Shown here: positions 27,209 to 38,464 of the stretch, piece by piece | Numbering within the stretch: position 1 is the stretch's first letter | Layout of the letters: the number at the start of each line of letters is the position of its first letter | Assembly: GCA_020726505.1 (NCBI GenBank) | Contig: JAHLEZ010000018.1 | Span: 124,001 to 188,000 of the forward strand | DNA length: 64,000 nt | Source of the DNA: Leptodontidium sp. MPI-SDFR-AT-0119 | Lineage: Eukaryota > Ascomycota > Leotiomycetes > Helotiales > Leptodontidiaceae | Direction: 5' to 3' | Notes under the pieces: model-generated | Told to the model about the DNA's origin: nothing | Databases searched by the model: none | What the model saw: the letters and a program-made list of their open reading frames with translations, nothing else | Made by a program: the position numbers and the translations under genes

Positions 27209-27799
27209 GTTGCTCTCTTTTTATAAGGCGAGGCTTAGGAACCTCTAAACAATTAAGTGTCCCTTTATAATTTACTTGTGTTACGTTACTTTTACTATAA
27301 AAACGAACAACTGTTAAGAGTAATTAACTCTTTTAAATGCCGTGAATTTTACCCCTGAGCTTAGTTGCTCTCAAAGTAAATTAAATAATAAGAGAATTTA
27401 TAAAGTAATAACAAATATATAAGAAAATATATTGTGTATTTATAAGGTGAGCTTACAGTTAAACTACCCTTATATAAAAGAAAGGTAAAAAACGTGTGTA
27501 AAGACTTACTTTAAAGCGAGGGCTCTATAATGAGTTGCTCTAGTTGAGCACGAACATTTATTAAGTTAATAAGAGTAATAAAACTCTTAAATTTTTGCCG
27601 AGAAAGGTTCTTTATAAGTCTATTAGCGGGCATATAACCCGTAAGTAAATATTCGACTAAAAAAGTGCCCTTTTAAAACTCCTAGCGTAACTATATATTT
27701 TAAATATTAACGTAGCGTAACTTAATAAAAATACGCTAATTTTCCTTAACAATTAATTATATTATTTATTAATTGTTATAAAAGATCTTCTAAATTTCC

Positions 27800-30700
27800 C
27801 TTAACTTAAGACGTAGCTCTTAAAAGAAACGCTATAAAGCCATAATCTCCTTAGCCGTGCGCTTAACACCTAAAAGCTTAGCTTATATAGTCGAAGTAGT
27901 AATTATATCTTATAAGGCCGCTTTTTATAAGATTAAACCTCTAAAAAGTATTATAATATAACTATTAAAAGAACGCTTAATATTAAGATCGTCTATAAAT
28001 AAAGTATCTAAAGCTATAATAAGCTAAGAGTCGCGTAGCTTATAATTATAAGTAATTACTAAAAATCGAGTTCTAAAGAAGTAACGAATAATCTAATTAA
28101 CTGCCGCAAGGTACTTTAAAGAGGGGTTAGTCAAGAAGTAAGAAAGTCTTAAAGTTATAAACGTAACGTCTGCGCGTAATATAATTATTATATAAAGTAC
28201 TAAATTAACTTTCTCTTAATACTTCTTAATTTAAACCGGGGTTACTTGCCCTTGATTCTTTAATAGCTTAACTTAAGGTAATAAAGTATTTAAGTAATTT
28301 CTATTTACTAAGTCAAATCGTAGAGTAACTTTTTAAATATAAGTGTCGTGTACTAAAGAAATAGTCTTTACTTAATAATCTCTAATAACGCGAACACTTA
28401 AAAACTACTCTATTAGTTTTCCTTTAGTAAGCTCGTATACTGTATTTAAGCCGTTAATAATAAGTTAAGCGTCTCTAAGGGCTAAAGCGTAGTATAACAC
28501 TTAAATATCGTTAATATAAAAGATAACAAAGACTAAACGTTACTCGTTTATAAAGATATAAGGCTCCTCCTTATAAGGAATTAACCTTAACTTTAATAAA
28601 GTCTTAGTAAAATCTTTATATTATAGTACTAGCGAGTCTTTAAGTCCGTAGAGCGTATAATCAACTTCTACTATTATATTATCTTATTTGAATCCGTCTA
28701 ATAAGTAATAACGTACGCGAGCACTCGATTCGCTCCGTTTAATGTTAATAAAGGCGTTAATAATATTAAATTAAATTATTTCTAAATCAAATTAAGCCGC
28801 TATTATTATAACGGTCCTAAAAGAGCGAGCAATTAAAGTAACCGCATATATTAAGAGAATTAACGTTTCGGGTTATAAGTCTCCCTTAATAATAACTTAC
28901 AAGCGACATTTAATTAAATACCCTAACGAATCGACTTTAGCGTGAAATACTTATTTTAATAGTATTAGTTATTTAGTGGCGAAGCTTTATTTAACGACTC
29001 TTTAGTAGTTGCGCGACTCTAAATTAGTGATTTTCTTAATTACGTCGGCTTAGAAGTGCTCTCTTAAAAGGTAATCCTTAAGGTCTTTTTAATTTAATAA
29101 GTCCTTTAGTAATTAAGATTAGTATATTCGTGGGAGATTAACTAGTTATCGAATTTCGACATTTTTAAGAATAGACGCTAAGATAATAACGTGGACTACG
29201 CTTAAGTCTTTTCTGTCTCTTTATACTAACTCTTAACTAAGCTAAAAGGTCCCTAGAAAATCCTCTAAATACTTACGGTTACTCGACGGGTTTAACGATT
29301 CTATAATTAACTCTTTAATAATTATTATATAAATACTTTAATTTAGTTTCGTAATCTTATTACTAACTCGGGTCTTTCGACCGTCGCTAGTTACTCGATC
29401 TTTTACTCTCTTCCTTTATAAAAGTTTAAGTAAGTTATTATTAGTTAAGGTTAGAAGTAATAAGTATTACTTTGTACTTAATTCTTCTCTTAAGTCTAAC
29501 GAATTAAGATACTCCTTATATTTTATTACTTAAGGCGGAGCTTTTAATTACTTAGGGCCGGCACCTTAAGTAAGTGCTCCCTACGCTTAAGACCGCGCTC
29601 TTAGTCGTATAGCCCTTAAGAGTATATAATAACTTATAATATTAATTAGCGCTTAGCTCTTATATCTCTCTTAAAGTTTAATACGCCACGTAAAATATCT
29701 CTCTTAATTATACTTTAAGACACTAACTGTTTTAATTTGTCGACTCGTTTTAAGACTTAATTAAAGTACTTATGAGTAAGAAGTCTAATACTCTTTTTTA
29801 GTTATTTTACCCCCGAGTTTTTACTAACGAGTTTTATTAATCTTAACTTTTTTAAAGGTAGTATTAGTTACTTTATCCCCGTAATTAAAAGCTCAATCGA
29901 AGGCTATAGTACCCCCGAGGTTATAAACTTAGTAGTTTCTATAGAACTTATTACTTAACTTAGTTATTCCCTTTTTAAAGTAGTACTTATTATTAATTCT
30001 AATATGTTAAATGCGCTTAGTCGATTAATTATATTAGTTCTAGCGTCTTAGGGTCCCTCCTCTTCTTCTAGTATTTTAGTAAGATCTCTTAATATTAAGC
30101 GCGGCTAGCCGACCGCTCTTTTTACGTTTAAAGAGCCTAAATAAAAGAGGGATTCGTTAAAAGTAACGTTCTAAGTCACTATTATACGCTGTAATTAAAG
30201 TACTTAGACCCTATATATATTAGACGAGACGTATCTTATTAAGTATCTAAGGTGCGCTCTTAAGTTGACTTTAAATGCTCTCTTTTATTAAAGAGCCTCT
30301 CGGTCCTTGATTATAAGGTAAGCTTTATAGCCGTACGCTTATATATTACTCTAATTAAGTCGTATATTAATATTAAGTTTTTAAATAAGCTTGAGGTCGT
30401 AATACTAAAAATATTACTTAAACTAAGTATAGAAGATCTTATTTAGACTCTTAAAGCCTTTCTAAGTAGCCGGACTTATATTATAAAGAGTAATTGCTAT
30501 TATAGTTACTTCCGTTTAAAGCTCCTCTAATAAGTTTACTAAAAGGCGTATCTTAATAAACTTTTCGATAATTTCCTTGCTTACGCGCTTAACTCCCTTA
30601 TTAAGTTAGTACGTATACGAAGGGGTACTCTTAATATTAATATTATTCTTTATATACTACTTTTCGTACTTAATTAATTTATTAATTCTTATAATTAAAG

Positions 30701-33250
30701 TATCGTTATCTTAGCGTATTTTGTAAATCGAGAGTCCGAATTAACGTCTCGTTTACGCCTTAAATAGTTTAAGAGCTCTTAAGACGGCAATTAACTCTTT
30801 GTTTTTTAAGAGTTATTTATAGAATTTCCTATTATATTAGTCTTTAATTAACAAAAGCCAGTTATTCTTATTAAATCTAATAAGGAAGTCGAATAAGTCT
30901 TAAGAAATGCAATAAAATAGCCAGGTAACTGTTTTCTTTAAAGGTCTTCGACTAACAACTTACTACGCGCTAGTTAGAAAGTACTCTTAACACTTAATTT
31001 AAGTAGTACCCAAGATCTCGACGTTACGCGCATTTTTAACTAAATTCTCTAACACTTCTTTTCTTAAGTGCCTTACTTATAAGTACTATAACCTAGCGTT
31101 GTTTAGCCGCGGTCTCAAATATCGTCGACTTAATTAAAAGCCTTGCCGGATATTCCTTTAAAGCGTAAGAAATATTAAAAAAGTATAAGTTAAGCGAGTT
31201 AAAGAGTTACGAGTAACTATAAAAGCTAAAGAGTAATTAAAAGGCTTATATTTAAAGAAAGTTAAGTTAAACTGTTACTCTAATTACTTTAACACAATAC
31301 TCTTCTTAGTTAATTCCACGCGTAACGTATAGTTTAACTTATTATATTAAACTCTAGCTTATAATAAACAAGCTTCTAAAATAATATTAATATTAAATCC
31401 TTTAACGACAACGACGTTAAAAAGCCTTAAGTCCTTAGTATTTAGTCTATTAAGGCTATAGAGAGCACCCTTAAAAAGACGAGTACCTCGGCCCTTAATT
31501 ATAAGGCTCGACATTCCGGCTTTAATACTGTCGTCGTTAATTAATTTAATAAAGGTTTTAGGCTCTAATAAAGTAACCGAATTAACTAAATAAGTAGTAG
31601 CGCCGTTATTAAGTAGGGTGCTCTCTAAGAGCAGGTGTCAATTTATATTAATAGTAACGTAGATTCCTAAAGTAGCGAGAGCCTTATTAAGTAACTTTAG
31701 ACTAATTACATATATATTAATATTGCCAGGATACCTTAGTAGCTCTAAGGCTTTTACTGAGGTTATTAGAGAAGACGAGGAGTTTTCGGAGGTTGTTCCT
31801 TTAATAATTTCCTTTATTATTACTTATCTTTACCCTTTCTTATTAATTACTCGTTTAAGGTTAAGAAACTCCTTTTTAAGCTTAATTTAGGTTTCCTTAA
31901 TTTCCTTTATAAATAGTAAGTTGTATAGTTTGTCCTTAATTAAGCCGTTATAATAATATTAAAGTTTATAACACTCGATTACTTTATGTTAGTGAGAGCT
32001 CACCTTATAAAGGCAAGTGTTAAGCGAGGTATTTAGTAAAGGAGTCCTTAGTATTAGTAGTATTCCTAGAGTATTTAATCTCCTTTTAAGTATAACGTAT
32101 AATTTAATTATCTTATTTCTTTTAGTAGCCGTAAGAGACTCTTCGTTAAGCGCTAATAATTAATTAACGTATTAAAGTAACGTGTACTTGTAAATAACCC
32201 TAAGAATATTGTCTTTAAGGACCTCAAATAGTCGTTCGCGAACTTATTTAAGTGCGAGCTTCTCTTACACTGTCTTAATAAAGTTAATAATCGCTAAGGG
32301 GCCTTTAACGTCCAGAATGTCGTATAATAAAGCATTTTAGTAAATTAATCGTTACTCTTAAATCCACACCTTAAGATTAACCCGTCCTATTTTAACGATT
32401 TCGAGTTTCTCTTTATATTTAACTTAAGCTTTAATAATGTTACTTATTTCTAAAGGGGCGTAATCTCTCTTTAATACTTTAAGGAGTATTTATAGAGTCT
32501 AAAATCGTGGGGCGTTTAGTTCGTCCGTTATTTTATTAAGTTACTCTTTTACTCTTTATTCTTCTTTAATCTCACACTCTCGAACAATACTCTAGTAAAT
32601 CGAAGGATTAATTGTCTCTTAAATCTACTTATATACTACTTTATAGGCCCGAGCCTTTTCCGACTATTATATATGTTTTATAATATATTCCTTTATTAGG
32701 GCAATATATATTAAAGTAACTATAGTAACGTTAGACAATATAAGAGGTATTATATTTAATTTAAGTCCCTTGAGTTTAAGTATTCGTTAGTCTTTATCTT
32801 ACTTTACTTACTCTTTAAAGTTAAAATCGAGAGCCTCCTTATCTTATTGTGCCTTTACTTAGTCGATCGTTTGTGCTTAAGGCTTATTTTCGAGGATATT
32901 TAAAGCGACCGGTTACTCTAGATTAACTAAAGTCTATACTTTGTGAAAGATATAAAAGGATTTAAAGGCTTAATATTATAGGGTCTAGGTTTACTTGTCG
33001 TAATTAAGCGGCGTTCGATTATTAAAAGAGGAGACTAAAGTTGAGTCTATTATAATGAAGAGAGGGTTACTCTCTTAAAGGTTTAATAGATTTGTTAAAG
33101 AGGAGAAAAGAATATTAAGTATAAGTGCTCGATTTACCCTTTTCTAAGGAAGTTAAAGGGAAAATAATAATATAAACTATACTTATTAATAAGTGGAAAA
33201 CGCCGACGTTATTTGTCACTTACTAATCTTATATTAATAGCTTTATTTAA
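27800..33250 (-). pseudogene. Copia gag-pol (copy 2, RIP relic)
   Basis: Mirror image of the copy 1 pol region. For example, the stretch ending near 28230-28390 aligns base by base with 20150-20310 of copy 1, the differences being transitions. It contains the integrase, RT and RNase H relics in the Copia order on the minus strand. All frames are broken by TAA/TAG. Confidence 0.85.
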
Positions 33251-33309
33251 ATCTATAGAGTATAAAAGGAAGAATACTAACTTAATAACTTTGTCACGGG
33301 GCTTATAAC

Positions 33310-33494
33310 TGTAATACAAAAGTGGAGTAAAGCCTTGCGATTAACGTAGGGAGAATTGAAGTAATTAATTATTGTCTAGAATACATAAGGAAATCAGGGG
33401 AACACGTTATTCCCCTGAAAGCGGTATACGCTGGCAGAATCTGAAACTAGTATAGCGCACAACTAACCGAGCATCAGCCCGTGCCTGTACGACA
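33310..33494 (-). repeat. 5' LTR of Copia copy 2
   Basis: 185 bp, ending TGTACGACA at 33494, followed by the AAAGA duplication. It adjoins the half-tRNA primer site at 33289-33309. Confidence 0.95.
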
Positions 33495-33763
33495 AAAGAT
33501 TAGTAAATAAATTAGTAAATAATCAAGATATAAATATATATAGTTAGTGTTATTATAGTTATATATTATATAAAGAGAGGTATTGTGTAAAGGAATCGTA
33601 AAGTAAAGTGAGGTAACCTTTATAGTTAGTAAAGTAATTACGCTAATATACGCTAGTAAATGACGTTATTAGGCGATAATCCATACGTTATAATAAAGTG
33701 AAAATTTTCCCTAATATAACTACTATTTATTAATAATTAAATACAAATCTTTAAAATTTTTAA

Positions 33764-33812
33764 GTATAAATTATTTACTTTTATTAATTTATTTATTAAT
33801 TTTTTCTTTTAG
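33764..33812 (+). repeat. Intron-like unit 1 with shared core
   Basis: GTATAA...TTTTAG, 49 bp, core TTATTAATTTATTTATTAAT. Confidence 0.45.
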
Positions 33813-33931
33813 AGATAAATAATCTACAAGATAATATAAACGCGTTATTGACTTAACTAGATTATATTAAAGTAGATATTAAGATAAAAGATAAAGATAT
33901 AAAGGAAGAAAAATTAAATTTAAGTAAACTA

Positions 33932-33978
33932 GTGAGTTTTTAATCTTATTTATTAATCTATTTACTAATTATTCTTAG
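33932..33978 (+). repeat. Intron-like unit 2 with shared core
   Basis: GTGAGT...ATTCTTAG, 47 bp, core TTATTAATCTATTTACTAAT; the CTAAT could be the branch site. Confidence 0.5.
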
Positions 33979-34253
33979 TTAACTTTATAAAAGTAAAAGA
34001 GAGGTCATTAACTTAAAGATTTATTTACACTTTTTATAAACTTAAATACTATAAAAGCGAGAGAGTAGGCTACTAAAATTAAATAAAATCTTAATTTAAA
34101 CTAAGCACTTATTACTTAATAGAAGTAGAGTAATTAAGCTATAATTACTACTAGATATAAGAAGTTAAAAGTAACTTTAGAATAAATAAATACTTTAGAT
34201 ATAAAGAAAACTGCCTTAAAGGAAAAATTAAAACAAGATATTATAATTACTTA

Positions 34254-34299
34254 GTAAGTTTAAAAATATTTACTATTTTTTTTACTAATTATATATAAG
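34254..34299 (+). repeat. Intron-like unit 3 with shared core
   Basis: GTAAGT...TATAAG, 46 bp, containing TTTACTAATTATAT near its 3' end as in units 2 and 4. Confidence 0.45.
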
Positions 34300-35503
34300 T
34301 AATAATTAAAACAAGATATAATAACTAAGATTACTATTATTAAATATAAACGTGTTAGTAATAAATACCTTCTAAAGATTACTCCTGATTCCGATTTCGA
34401 AGACTGCGAGTATAATAGCGATGAAGATCTATAATTCGAAGTTATATACTAAGAAGATAATTAATAAGAAGTCAAGGCTATACGTATAATAAAAGCTTTA
34501 AAGGCTCAAAAGGGCGAATCTATTATAGTAGTAGAGATACTTTAAAAGTATAAAACCTCCTTAGCTACTTAGACTTAAGTATGTCTTAATATTTAGATTT
34601 TTTAAGTAAAATTAATTTTTTTTAGTTAATCTAAATATAAGTTATATATTGTTTTCGGCTTTATTAGCGAGGAATCTTTAAGAGTTTAAAGTATAAGATT
34701 TACTATATTAATATATAAAGTTAGAGTTAAATAAAAAAGAAGTCTGAAACATACTTAGAACTAAAGACATCGTAAGTTTTATTAATTTATTTACTAATTA
34801 TTTCTGACATATAATTAAAACTAAGGATATAATTAAGAAATAATATATTTTACTTCACAAATACTTTACTTTTAATAAAGTAAAGTTATTTAGATTATTC
34901 TTTAAACTTTATTTAAGAGATAAGTTTATACTCTTAAGACTTATAACTTAATAAGTGGTTAACGGGGGTAATAATTATATAAAGACTATTAGTTTTTATT
35001 ACCTTAAGGAACTAATTACTTATTATTAAGTTATAAAGGATCTGATATTTAGTAAAGGTTTACTTATAGTAGAGGTTTAAGATAGTGTTATTATAAATAA
35101 CTTAAAGTTAAAGGTGTATATTATTTAAGGTTTTCTTTTTTTTTTTAAAAAAAAGATGCCTATTTTTCTTCTTTTTATATTTATAAAAAGGGGTTTTTAT
35201 AATAAATAAGAAAATAAATTCTAATTTGTGACTTTCGTTTTCTTTTATTAATATTTTTACTAATCTTATATAAATATATAATATCTAAAATATATTATTA
35301 TAAAATAAAATAAAGTATACGTAAATTTAAAGAGTTTATTAACTTTTAAAGAAAGGGGAATAAGTTATTAAGAAATTATTACTATAGTAATATAAATCAA
35401 TAATATTAAAACATTTAATAAATTTTATTCTTTTCTTTCTTTTTCCACTTCTCTTTATTAAATAAGATATTACTTTAATTATCCCTTAATTCTAATAAGA
35501 ATC

Positions 35504-35665
35504 TGTCACATTTTGACTATTTATATACCTCACTCTTCTAAAGGCAGAGTAAGAGTAGGTTTATATATATAAGGGAGAGCTTCGAGAGCTTTCTATGTGT
35601 TAATAAATCAAGGCTTCTAAAGCCTTCGGCATTCACGTGACTCTTAGATTATATAAAATCTAACA
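35504..35665. repeat. Miniature element LTR A
   Basis: 162 bp; contains the hairpin-forming words AAGCTTCGAGAGCTTT-like and AAGGCTTCTAAAGCCTT. Confidence 0.9.
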
Positions 35666-36214
35666 CGCCCCCTTAATCTAAGTATCCTCTAACTCGATAT
35701 TAAGACGACAAAACGACGGCTTTATAGTTATTTAAATAACTCTAGCTTTATCCCTTAACTTAGGCTTTAGCTTTAGCCTTTAGTTCTGGCTCTAGCTTAA
35801 TAGCTCTGGCTCTAACTTATCTATCCCTTAGTTTTGGCTCTAACTTAATAGCTTTAGCTCTAACACGGGCTCTAGCTTTGGCCTTTAGTTCTAACTCTAG
35901 CTTAAGGCTTTAATTCTGACTTATTTATCTCTTAGTTTTAACTTTAGCTTAAGAGCTCTAGCTTTAATATAGGCTCTGTGGCTCTAGCTCTTTTATTTGT
36001 TTTTGCTTTATATTTAACGAGGTAACTATTCCTCCGGTTTTTATTTCTTTAGGAGACTAACTCTTATTAGTTTAGAGAGGGCAGTCCTTTTACGATTAAA
36101 TAAGTTTATTCTTTAATAACGTAAGTCGGCATTTACGGCTTTAGTTAACGATAAGGAGCTTTATTAAAAGGACATATAATAAAGAAAGAGGAGATCTTAC
36201 TCGAATTGCTATTA

Positions 36215-36376
36215 TGTCACATTTTGACTATTTATATACCTCACTCTTTTAAAGGCAGAGTAAGAGTAGGTTTATATATATAAGGGAAAGCTTCGAGAGC
36301 TTTTTATGTGTTGACAAATCAAGGCTTCTAGAGCCTTCGGCATTCACGTGACTCTTAGATTATATAAAATCTAACA
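36215..36376. repeat. Miniature element LTR B (central)
   Basis: 162 bp, shared by both internal units. Confidence 0.9.
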
Positions 36377-36925
36377 CGCCCCCTTAATCTAAGTATTCTC
36401 TAACTTAATATTAAGACAACAAAACGACGGCTTTATAACTGTCTAAATGGCTCTAGTTTTATCCCTTAGCTTAGGCTTTAGCTCTGGCCTTTGGTTCTAG
36501 CTCTAGCTCAATAGCTCTAGCTCTAACCTATTTATCCCTTAGTTCTGGCTCTAGCTTAATAGCTTTGGCTCTAACACGGGCTTTAGTTCTGGCCTTTAGT
36601 TCTAACTCTGGCTCAAGGCTCTAGTTCTAACCTATTTATCCCTTAGTTTTAGCTTTAGCTTAAGAGCTCTAGCTCTAACACGGGCTCTGTGGCTCTAGCT
36701 CTTTTATTCGTCTTTACTTTATATTTAACGAGGTAGCTATTTCTCCGGTTCTTATTTCTCTAAGAGACCGACTCTTACTAGTTTAGAGAGGGCAGTCCTC
36801 TTGCGACTAAATAAGTCTATTCTTTAATAACGTAAGTCGGTATTTACGGCTTTAGTTAATAATAAGGAGCTCTACCGGAAGGACATATAACAGAGGAAGA
36901 GGAGATCTTACTCGAATTGCCACTA

Positions 36926-37087
36926 TGTCACATTTTGACTATTTGTATGCCTCACTCTTCTAAAGGCAGAGTGAGAGTAGGTTTATATACATAAGGGAGA
37001 GCTTCGAGAGCTTTCTATGTGTTGACAAATCAAGGCTTCTAGAGCCTTCGGCATTCACGTGACTCTTGGATCACATGAAATCCAACA
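36926..37087. repeat. Miniature element LTR C
   Basis: 162 bp, least RIP-changed: it keeps GGATCACATGAAATCCAACA where the others read GATTATATAAAATCTAACA. Confidence 0.9.
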
Positions 37088-37092
37088 GAATC

Positions 37093-37738
37093 TATTTCTT
37101 CGTAAAGATATTTGTAATTCTAATAATTTTACTTTTACGCTATATACTTTATTTAGTTATTATATATTAATCTTTTCTTTATAATAAGACAATAACCCTT
37201 TCGCTGATCCCACATTAATACTTAAACCAGAGTTACATTATTTTCGCCTTTCTTCTTTAAGAACTTCTTTATTAATTAGTAGTAGCCCTTCTAATAAATA
37301 TTAAATATAATAAAATTATAAAATAATTAAGTTTATAAATTAATAAAAGTAAAGTAATTAGGTTACTTTAAGTACTAAAGAAGGGAATAATTGAATAAAA
37401 ATTAAGTAAATTAAGGAAAGAAAGGCTAAGATTTAGTAATACTTTAATTAAGTAACTTATAAATATATTAGAAAGCCAGTTATTATTTATAAGACTTATA
37501 ACTTTACTTTTACTTATCTTTATATTAAATAAAGTGGGACAAAAAGTATAACTATATATATCGCTTTAGATAGTTATAAGAGGGAAAAGCTTAGACGTAA
37601 TTAAAGAAGTATGAGGCAAGATTAAATTAATTTTAATATTAATTTAAAAAAGGTATATTAGAAGATTAATAAAAAAATTAATAACTAATTATTATTAGAA
37701 AGTACTAAATTAAACTTTAGACGAAATAAAAAAGCTTT
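37093..37738. other. A+T-rich RIP-degraded remainder
   Basis: No protein recognised. It may be the continuation of the unit interrupted by the miniature LTR element. A minus-strand intron-like AT motif (TTAATTTTTTTATTAAT) recurs near 37660-37690. Base composition changes abruptly at about 37735-37740. Confidence 0.5.
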
Positions 37739-38464
37739 TTACCTCTGTTCTGCTAATGTCCTATTAGATATCCAACTATCTGGTCTGCCGGCTGCGGGAT
37801 AACCACAGTACCAAATATATCGAAAACAACCCTTCCATTTATCACGAAGTCTTAGCAGCCGTTCAACAAGTCTTAGCAGCTGTTCAAGAAATCCCACAGC
37901 CCAAGCGATGACTGACATCGCACGTCTTCTACCACCTCCCAGGTTCGCCAACGTCGCGAGATCAACTTCCAATATCCCCCACAGTTCACATCTCCTGATA
38001 GTAATTCGAAACGATTCGCCACCCTGTGCTTAACGGGAAAACGAGTGCCAAATATAGGTCGATATGGACGACACGGATAACATGGTAGAGATGAGTAAAA
38101 CGGACAAATGAAGTCTTGAACGAGATAGACCAAGAGGCATCAATCAGCAACGCGAAGCCGCGAAAACCCTCGATCTCGACGCACGCACGACACATCACAC
38201 ACAGAACACGGAGAGGAAGTTACTCCTGTCCCCACACAAGGAAGAATCTTAGGGATCCCGTTTTGGCCATACCACAACCCGAGCACTAATGTTCATCCTC
38301 TCCTCGAATACCCCTTTCCGTCCAAAGCAGACAGAATTGGGCATGTCTCAAACAGAGCTTAGAACTTGAGGCAATGAATGTTTGTATCGGTTAGTGAGAT
38401 CATTTATGTCTATACTAGTTTCTTAGGTCATTTGTAAGTATGCTTGGTTATTTCCTAATTGGAA
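37739..38464. other. GC-normal intergenic downstream of the hydrolase/ankyrin gene
   Basis: Short frames on the minus strand only, none with a recognisable domain. It contains a 21-bp tandem duplication and is probably the 3' flank of the gene ending at 38465. Confidence 0.5.
37849..37890. repeat. 21-bp tandem duplication
   Basis: GTCTTAGCAGCCGTTCAACA plus one base, followed by a second copy with two changes. Confidence 0.8.

Larger units (their letters stand above)
25856..33494 (-). mobile_element. Ty1/Copia element copy 2, inverted, full length, RIP-degraded
   Basis: 7639 bp. 185-bp LTRs at 25856-26040 and 33310-33494, with a perfect target duplication AAAGA (25851-25855 and 33495-33499). 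It has the same internal order as copy 1 but reads on the minus strand: gag about 33250-31750, protease about 31690-31540, integrase about 31100-30300, RT about 28990-28350. The accessory gene therefore reads on the plus strand (26416-27208). The primer site is at 33289-33309. Confidence 0.95.
33500..35498 (+). other. RIP-degraded gene-like region with repeated intron-like units
   Basis: Extremely A+T-rich. Short coding-like pieces occur between intron-like segments, e.g. about 34350-34500 reads 'KITPDSDFEDCEYNSDEDL' and an acidic tail. I do not recognise the protein. At least three segments with canonical donor and acceptor (33764-33812, 33932-33978, 34254-34299) share an almost identical core. 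A fourth donor lies at 34772. The region is likely the remains of an intron-containing transposon or gene into which Copia copy 2 inserted. Confidence 0.5.
35504..37087. mobile_element. Miniature LTR element (TRIM-like) in LTR-internal-LTR-internal-LTR form
   Basis: Three 162-bp terminal repeats (35504-35665, 36215-36376, 36926-37087) alternate with two internal segments of exactly 549 bp (35666-36214, 36377-36925). A 5-bp duplication GAATC flanks the whole (35499-35503 and 37088-37092). The LTRs start TGTCACATTTTG and end TCTAACA or TCCAACA. The internal parts do not code and are built largely of degenerate GCTCTAGCTCTGG repeats. The size fits terminal-repeat retrotransposons in miniature, which are mobilised in trans by autonomous elements. 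RIP is heaviest in the left unit and lightest at the right end. Confidence 0.88.

Noticed and set aside
35504..37087. Regularly spaced repeats as a CRISPR array
   Set aside because: 162-bp repeats with 549-bp identical internals and a target duplication in a eukaryotic genome; this is a retroelement.
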